Source: an uncultured Clostridia bacterium (GTDB lineage Bacteria; Bacillota; Clostridia; Saccharofermentanales; Saccharofermentanaceae). From it: 64,000 nucleotides of DNA. The position numbers and the translations under genes are program-made. Shown one piece after another: positions 59,526 through 64,000 of this stretch. The stretch lies in contig CAMHSJ010000005.1 in assembly GCA_946187935.1 (NCBI GenBank), positions 44,765 to 108,764 of the forward strand, written 5' to 3'. The notes beneath the pieces are model-generated. The model was not told the DNA's origin, did no database searches, and saw nothing but the letters and a program-made list of their open reading frames with translations. Each line of letters opens with the position of its first letter. The first letter of the stretch is position 1.

Positions 59526-61163
59526 TCAGCTTTGACCTTTATCCTGATCTTCTTTAACGACAAGAGTAGCAGAACCATAGGCCTTAAGAGGTCTTCCGTT
59601 CTCATCGTATTCCATCCTGTAGCACACGCGGAACGGGATCCTGTCAGCTGTTAACGGGATGACTCCCTCAAGATACTCTGCACCTTCCTCGAGTTTTTTC
59701 ATCCAATCCATGTACATGTCGTAGTAGTCCTGCGGGAAAAGACCATTATCGAAAAGCGGCTGAGGATAGTTTTCAACGACTTCAGGAACCCCAAGATCAC
59801 GCATGCACCTTAAGCAGGGACGCATCCTGTGTGTCGATATCTCGTATTCCCAGGCATAAGTGTTGTTGTTCTCACTTGCCATCCTGAACTTCTTTTCGCT
59901 GTCAAAGAGCGCATCGTAACGTCTTCTGTCAGCAGTAATATTCCTTACCATGACGAAGAACAGATACTGGTCATCAGCCTGACCGATCTCCCTGATGTCG
60001 TTCCTGATATAGATCTTCTCCTCACCGCATATCTTGGAACATATGCTGCACCAGACTTCGCATGTCTGTTCCTCACCGGTCTTTATGGCATTTGCGATGG
60101 TATCGTGAACTATCTTCCTGTTCTCATCGTCAAACGAATCCAAAGGATTAAGCTCAAGTATCTCCTTGGCAGTAAGGTTCATCCCGAGTTCTTTGAGATA
60201 CTTCTCATTGACCCTGACAAACTCAGCTTTTCCGCTCTTGTAAGTGAAAATGGCAGCTGGTCCTATCATGCTGTTGAACAGGATAGTTTCCATTGACTTG
60301 GGATCCCAGAACCTTCCGGATTCTATGGCATACTTAAGTTCGTTGTCTGCGGTTGCGGGTTCATGGTCAAGTCTTCTTAATTTCTGCTCAAACGCTTCCT
60401 CTTCAAGGGGCTGGGAATAGAAATAACCCTGAATGTATTTGCAGCCCAGACTCTTCATGTATTCAGCCTGTTCATTGGTCTCAACACCTTCTATCACGAG
60501 CGGTGTGTTAAGCCACTTTGTCATCTGGACGATCGAGCTGATTATGGCTCCGCCCCTGCCTCCGACATCGCCTGTCAGGAAGTTCATGTCGAGCTTGATG
60601 ACATCTATATCAAGATCCTTAAGAATGTTAAGGGATGAATAACCGCTTCCGAAATCATCCATCTCCACCTTGAAGCCTAATTCATGGAACTTGTCTATGA
60701 CGTCAGTCATAAGATCCATGCCTCCGATGGCGGAAGTCTCCGTTATCTCTATGTGGATATACTGGGCGGGGATGCCATATTCATTTCTGATAGCCTCAAC
60801 CTGCTCAACGTAATCGTGATTATAAACATCGTAACGGGACATGTTTACTGATATGGGGACCAGAGGAATGCCGTTATCAAGGCATCTTCTAAGGAACTTG
60901 CACACATTCTCACATACTGTAAGATCCGCACTGAACACAAGATCATTCTTCTCGAAGACCGGAATGAAGTCGGACGGCATCTGTGTTCCGTAAAGAGGAT
61001 GGCTGAGACGCATGAGCGCTTCTGCTCCGATCATCCTGCCTGTTTCCTGGTTTATCTTGGGCTGATATACGTTATAGATGTAACCGTAATCCACGGCCTC
61101 ATCGAAAAAAGCAACTAACTCGCGTTCAGTCATAACCCTGGCAGAATCGGACATGGTTCTCAC
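59526..61163 (-). CDS. EAL-domain c-di-GMP phosphodiesterase with C-terminal PAS-like regions
   Basis: GAEALMRLSHP, ISVNMSRYD, IHIEITETSAI, MDDFGSGYSSLNILKDLDIDVIKLD, VIEGVETNEQAEYMKSLGCKYIQGYFYSQPL. Confidence 0.93.
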   Translation of the reverse strand: MRTMSDSARVMTERELVAFFDEAVDYGYIYNVYQPKINQETGRMIGAEALMRLSHPLYGTQMPSDFIPVFEKNDLVFSADLTVCENVCKFLRRCLDNGIPLVPISVNMSRYDVYNHDYVEQVEAIRNEYGIPAQYIHIEITETSAIGGMDLMTDVIDKFHELGFKVEMDDFGSGYSSLNILKDLDIDVIKLDMNFLTGDVGGRGGAIISSIVQMTKWLNTPLVIEGVETNEQAEYMKSLGCKYIQGYFYSQPLEEEAFEQKLRRLDHEPATADNELKYAIESGRFWDPKSMETILFNSMIGPAAIFTYKSGKAEFVRVNEKYLKELGMNLTAKEILELNPLDSFDDENRKIVHDTIANAIKTGEEQTCEVWCSICSKICGEEKIYIRNDIREIGQADDQYLFFVMVRNITADRRRYDALFDSEKKFRMASENNNTYAWEYEISTHRMRPCLRCMRDLGVPEVVENYPQPLFDNGLFPQDYYDMYMDWMKKLEEGAEYLEGVIPLTADRIPFRVCYRMEYDENGRPLKAYGSATLVVKEDQDKGQS

Positions 61164-61288
61164 CTCGCAATCGTCATTTTAATAATTATACAGTAAACCG
61201 TCCTTTAATCTTTTACCCCTATATAACAAAAATGTGAATTGTCTTTGTGATACAATGCTCTAAAACACGATCTGAAGAGGATATTCCA

Positions 61289-61927
61289 ATGACAGAAAGC
61301 ACTAACAGATTAAGCATCAAAGAGACTACTATAAGGATCATCCCTGTATTAACAATATCATTCCTTCTGATCCTGGCGAGCATCTATCTGTTTCATTCCC
61401 AAATGACTTTGGGGAATATCGGGATGGCGCTTGCCCAATCTGTATTCGCAGGTCTTTGGGAAGAATTCGTGTTCAGGTTCCTCATATTGGGACTCCTTCT
61501 GAAACACAAGGGCGAGGAAAAGCACGTTCTGTTCATAATCATATCCGCATCACTCTTCGGTCTTGTCCACATAGCCAATTTCTTCTCAGGGAAATTCGAA
61601 CTCTATATCATCATAATGCAGATAATCGGTGCATTCTTGGGCGGCATCATGTTCGGATTCATGTACTACCACACGAGAAAATACTGGTATTGCGTTGCAG
61701 TCCATATATTCTTTGATATAGGCTCGTTCCTTATATCCCTTGGTTCAGGTGATCTTTCGGTCAACGGGCCTTTCGATATGGCGAGCGAGATACTTATAAT
61801 GTTCTTCCCTGCCATAGCAACCGCCGCGCTTATCGTCCCGAGCCGTAAGAATGCCGGGATATGGATAGCTTTTGGCTGTGTCTATGCAGCCGTCATCACG
61901 CTTCTAAAGATAATCGCTAACAGATAA
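61289..61927 (+). CDS. CPBP-family intramembrane metalloprotease (start reassigned to MTESTNR)
   Basis: GLWEEFVFRFLILG (EExxxR), FGLVHIANF, HIFFDIGSFL. Confidence 0.88.
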   Translation: MTESTNRLSIKETTIRIIPVLTISFLLILASIYLFHSQMTLGNIGMALAQSVFAGLWEEFVFRFLILGLLLKHKGEEKHVLFIIISASLFGLVHIANFFSGKFELYIIIMQIIGAFLGGIMFGFMYYHTRKYWYCVAVHIFFDIGSFLISLGSGDLSVNGPFDMASEILIMFFPAIATAALIVPSRKNAGIWIAFGCVYAAVITLLKIIANR

Positions 61928-61931
61928 AAGT

Positions 61932-63617
61932 TTAGAGGCCTGAGGCTTCTTTCATCCTGCGCTTATTCTCGTACATCCTCTGATCAGCGATCTTCTCTGC
62001 CTCTTCGGGGTCAGTCTTGGACGGATCGCAGCCGGCATAACCGCAGGCGATCATGAGAGGAACCGGAGGTTCCTCGGTCTTGTTGTAATCTGAGACAAGC
62101 TTTTCGAGTTTATCAAGCGCCTTGTTGACATCAGATTCACTGCAGTTTCCTGTTACCACGATGAACTCATCTCCGCCGGTCCTGAAGCATGTACCGATGT
62201 TTTCGAAACTCTCAGTGATTATCCTCGCAGTATTGATGATATGCCTGTCGCCTTCCGCATGCCCGTACTCGTCGTTTACTTTCTTAAGGAAATTGATGTC
62301 GAGCTGAACGATGAAACACTTGCCATGCCCCTTGCGGATCTCTTCCTCCTTGAGCTCAAAAGCCGCACGGTTAGCTATCTGCGTAAGCCCGTCGGTGAAA
62401 GCCAGCTTCTTCATAAGCTCAGCCTGTCCGTTCTCAACCGCTATTCGCGTACGCTCTCTTATCAGATGGATATTAATGAGGAAAATGAAGATCATGACAC
62501 CGAATCTTGAGAAGAAGCCGGCGCCGAGACTGCTTTCAGGATTCACCTTAAACCTTATGATGTCGATAAATGTGAACACTACCAAAGATGATATTCCGAT
62601 CAGTATCATGTGAAGGAATACCATGCCGACAGATTTCTTTTTGAAAGCCTTGACGATGAGATATATGCAGCTGGCCATAGCTATGCCGATGTTGACATGA
62701 GAGAACGTAAGCATCTGTCTGACATCGGCGATCCCCAGGACAGATAACACCATCGTAGTAACGAAATTAACCGCTGCAAGACCAAATACCAGAGGAAGGA
62801 GAACAGTCTTGCGCTGCCTCGTCGCACTTGCCACAAAGGAAACCGGAGGATAGCAGATGAACATCAGGCACAGATATGTGGTAAAGTGCATTATCTCGGG
62901 ATGCTGCGTGTACACCTGTACGACACAGGTATCATTAACGGACCATATCCCGGCTATTATAGCCAGCGAAGCAAGCGAGAAAAAGTCTACTGTCTTTCCG
63001 CTGCCTGAACCCGCATCCGTAAATCCCATTATCAGCATCAGCACACCGAATATCACTATGAGCAGGCTCAATATAAATGCGGGAAGAGCATTGTGGTAAA
63101 AATCCCCCATATACATACCTGCGTCAGCGATGCCGATATTCTCGATATTGGCAGATGCACCGTAGTAAACAGGATGAAGAGTGAACGTGACCGACCGGGT
63201 TCCCTCAGGGATAAAGATCATGTGGATATACATACCGTACGAATCACCCAGGATCGAAGGATATTCTGGTGCATAAGTGTAGGCGGGTTTTCCGTCGAAA
63301 CAGACGGTCAGATGGGTATCTATACTCTTAAAACAAAGTCTTTTCCCATCAGGATCAACATCTTCAATGTTTTTGATGATCATTATGTCGCCTTTGGGAA
63401 GATCGCTTATGGAGTACTCCTGTCCGTCTTTTGCAGTCCACCCGTCAGAAAGGTTTACGTACTCATCATTGTAATAGATCTTCTTGGTGCCATAAAACGC
63501 ATAGAGCACGGCAATGCACAAGAATATGACCACGATAGCAGCCATGTCAAGGAATACCGAACCGCGTCCGGTGAACAGCGTCCTGATACCATCTTCTTTC
63601 TTTTCCATGTTCTTCAC
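61932..63617 (-). CDS. 7TM-sensor GGDEF diguanylate cyclase
   Basis: Extracytoplasmic beta-rich domain, ~7 TM, TDGLTQIANRAAFE, FRTGGDEFIVV. Confidence 0.92.
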   Translation of the reverse strand: MKNMEKKEDGIRTLFTGRGSVFLDMAAIVVIFLCIAVLYAFYGTKKIYYNDEYVNLSDGWTAKDGQEYSISDLPKGDIMIIKNIEDVDPDGKRLCFKSIDTHLTVCFDGKPAYTYAPEYPSILGDSYGMYIHMIFIPEGTRSVTFTLHPVYYGASANIENIGIADAGMYMGDFYHNALPAFILSLLIVIFGVLMLIMGFTDAGSGSGKTVDFFSLASLAIIAGIWSVNDTCVVQVYTQHPEIMHFTTYLCLMFICYPPVSFVASATRQRKTVLLPLVFGLAAVNFVTTMVLSVLGIADVRQMLTFSHVNIGIAMASCIYLIVKAFKKKSVGMVFLHMILIGISSLVVFTFIDIIRFKVNPESSLGAGFFSRFGVMIFIFLINIHLIRERTRIAVENGQAELMKKLAFTDGLTQIANRAAFELKEEEIRKGHGKCFIVQLDINFLKKVNDEYGHAEGDRHIINTARIITESFENIGTCFRTGGDEFIVVTGNCSESDVNKALDKLEKLVSDYNKTEEPPVPLMIACGYAGCDPSKTDPEEAEKIADQRMYENKRRMKEASGL

Positions 63618-63704
63618 CTTGACAGATACTCTATTTTAGCAAAATAAAAGAACATATTCGACCACATGAAATAAAGATGGGTCCAACTATGGAATTTAAG
63701 AGAA

Positions 63705-63740
63705 ACAAAAAGCCCCGCCTGACTCAAGAGCGGCGGGACT
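63705..63740 (-). terminator. Terminator of the tRNA-His/Gln/Lys cluster
   Basis: Minus strand AGTCCCGCC...GGCGGGGCTTTTTG. Confidence 0.85.
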
Positions 63741-63748
63741 GTTACTTT

Positions 63749-63824
63749 TGGTGGCTCACTGGAGGCTCGAACTCCAGACCCCTTGATTAAAAGTCAAGTG
63801 CTCTACCGACTGAGCTAGTGAACC
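63749..63824 (-). tRNA. tRNA-Lys(TTT)
   Basis: GGTTCACTAGCTCAGTCGGTAGAGCACTTGACTTTTAATCAAGGGGTCTGGAGTTCGAGCCTCCAGTGAGCCACCA. Confidence 0.96.
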
Positions 63825-63827
63825 ATA

Positions 63828-63901
63828 TGGCTGGGGTGGTAGGATTTGAACCTGCGATGCGGGAGTCAAAGACCCGTGCCTTACCCCTTGGCTACACCCC
63901 A
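63828..63901 (-). tRNA. tRNA-Gln(TTG)
   Basis: TGGGGTGTAGCCAAGGGGTAAGGCACGGGTCTTTGACTCCCGCATCGCAGGTTCAAATCCTACCACCCCAGCCA. Confidence 0.95.
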
Positions 63902-63921
63902 GTATAATGGAGCAAAAAAAA

Positions 63922-63999
63922 TGGGGTGGGATATGGGATTCGAACCCATGATTTCTAGTGCCACAAACTAGCGCTCTAACCAGCTGAACTAATCCCACC
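63922..63999 (-). tRNA. tRNA-His(GTG), including encoded G-1
   Basis: G-GTGGGATTAGTTCAGCTGGTTAGAGCGCTAGTTTGTGGCACTAGAAATCATGGGTTCGAATCCCATATCCCACCCCA. Confidence 0.95.
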
Positions 64000-64000
64000 A

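Overview
A 64-kb chromosomal window from a bacterium that looks like Bacillota/Clostridia; this placement is inferred from gene content and order, not tested. It is mostly housekeeping DNA, and most genes lie on the minus strand. Recognisable blocks: fmt-def, ahcY, purine-nucleoside phosphorylase, secA, pheST, mreC-mreD-pbp2 with an mgsA-like gene, icd, holA, comEC, engB, tandem PRPP synthetases, rqcH, queH, ruvCAB, pyrimidine-nucleoside phosphorylase, topoisomerase IV-like parE/parC, c-di-GMP EAL and GGDEF proteins, and six tRNAs (Lys-CTT, Arg-TCT, Gly-TCC, Lys-TTT, Gln-TTG, His-GTG). Accessory regions worth a second look: (i) a kinase / VWA / PP2C phospho-signalling cassette (43.0-48.2 kb), in which two proteins end in a near-identical acidic-aromatic C-terminal motif; (ii) a REP-associated (Y1) transposase gene bounded by 26-bp inverted repeats, one of which encodes the last codons and lies beside the stop of comEC; (iii) an orphan cluster of three TadE/TadG-like pseudopilin genes; (iv) a YerC/TrpR-like regulator with a ~30-aa insertion in its helix-turn-helix; (v) likely pseudoenzymes (methylglyoxal synthase-like and polysaccharide deacetylase-like); (vi) a sirtuin with a histone-H1-like Lys/Ser/Thr tail beside a membrane-anchored MutS-family ATPase. 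I saw no rRNA, CRISPR array or prophage. All family calls come from reading motifs; no database search was run.
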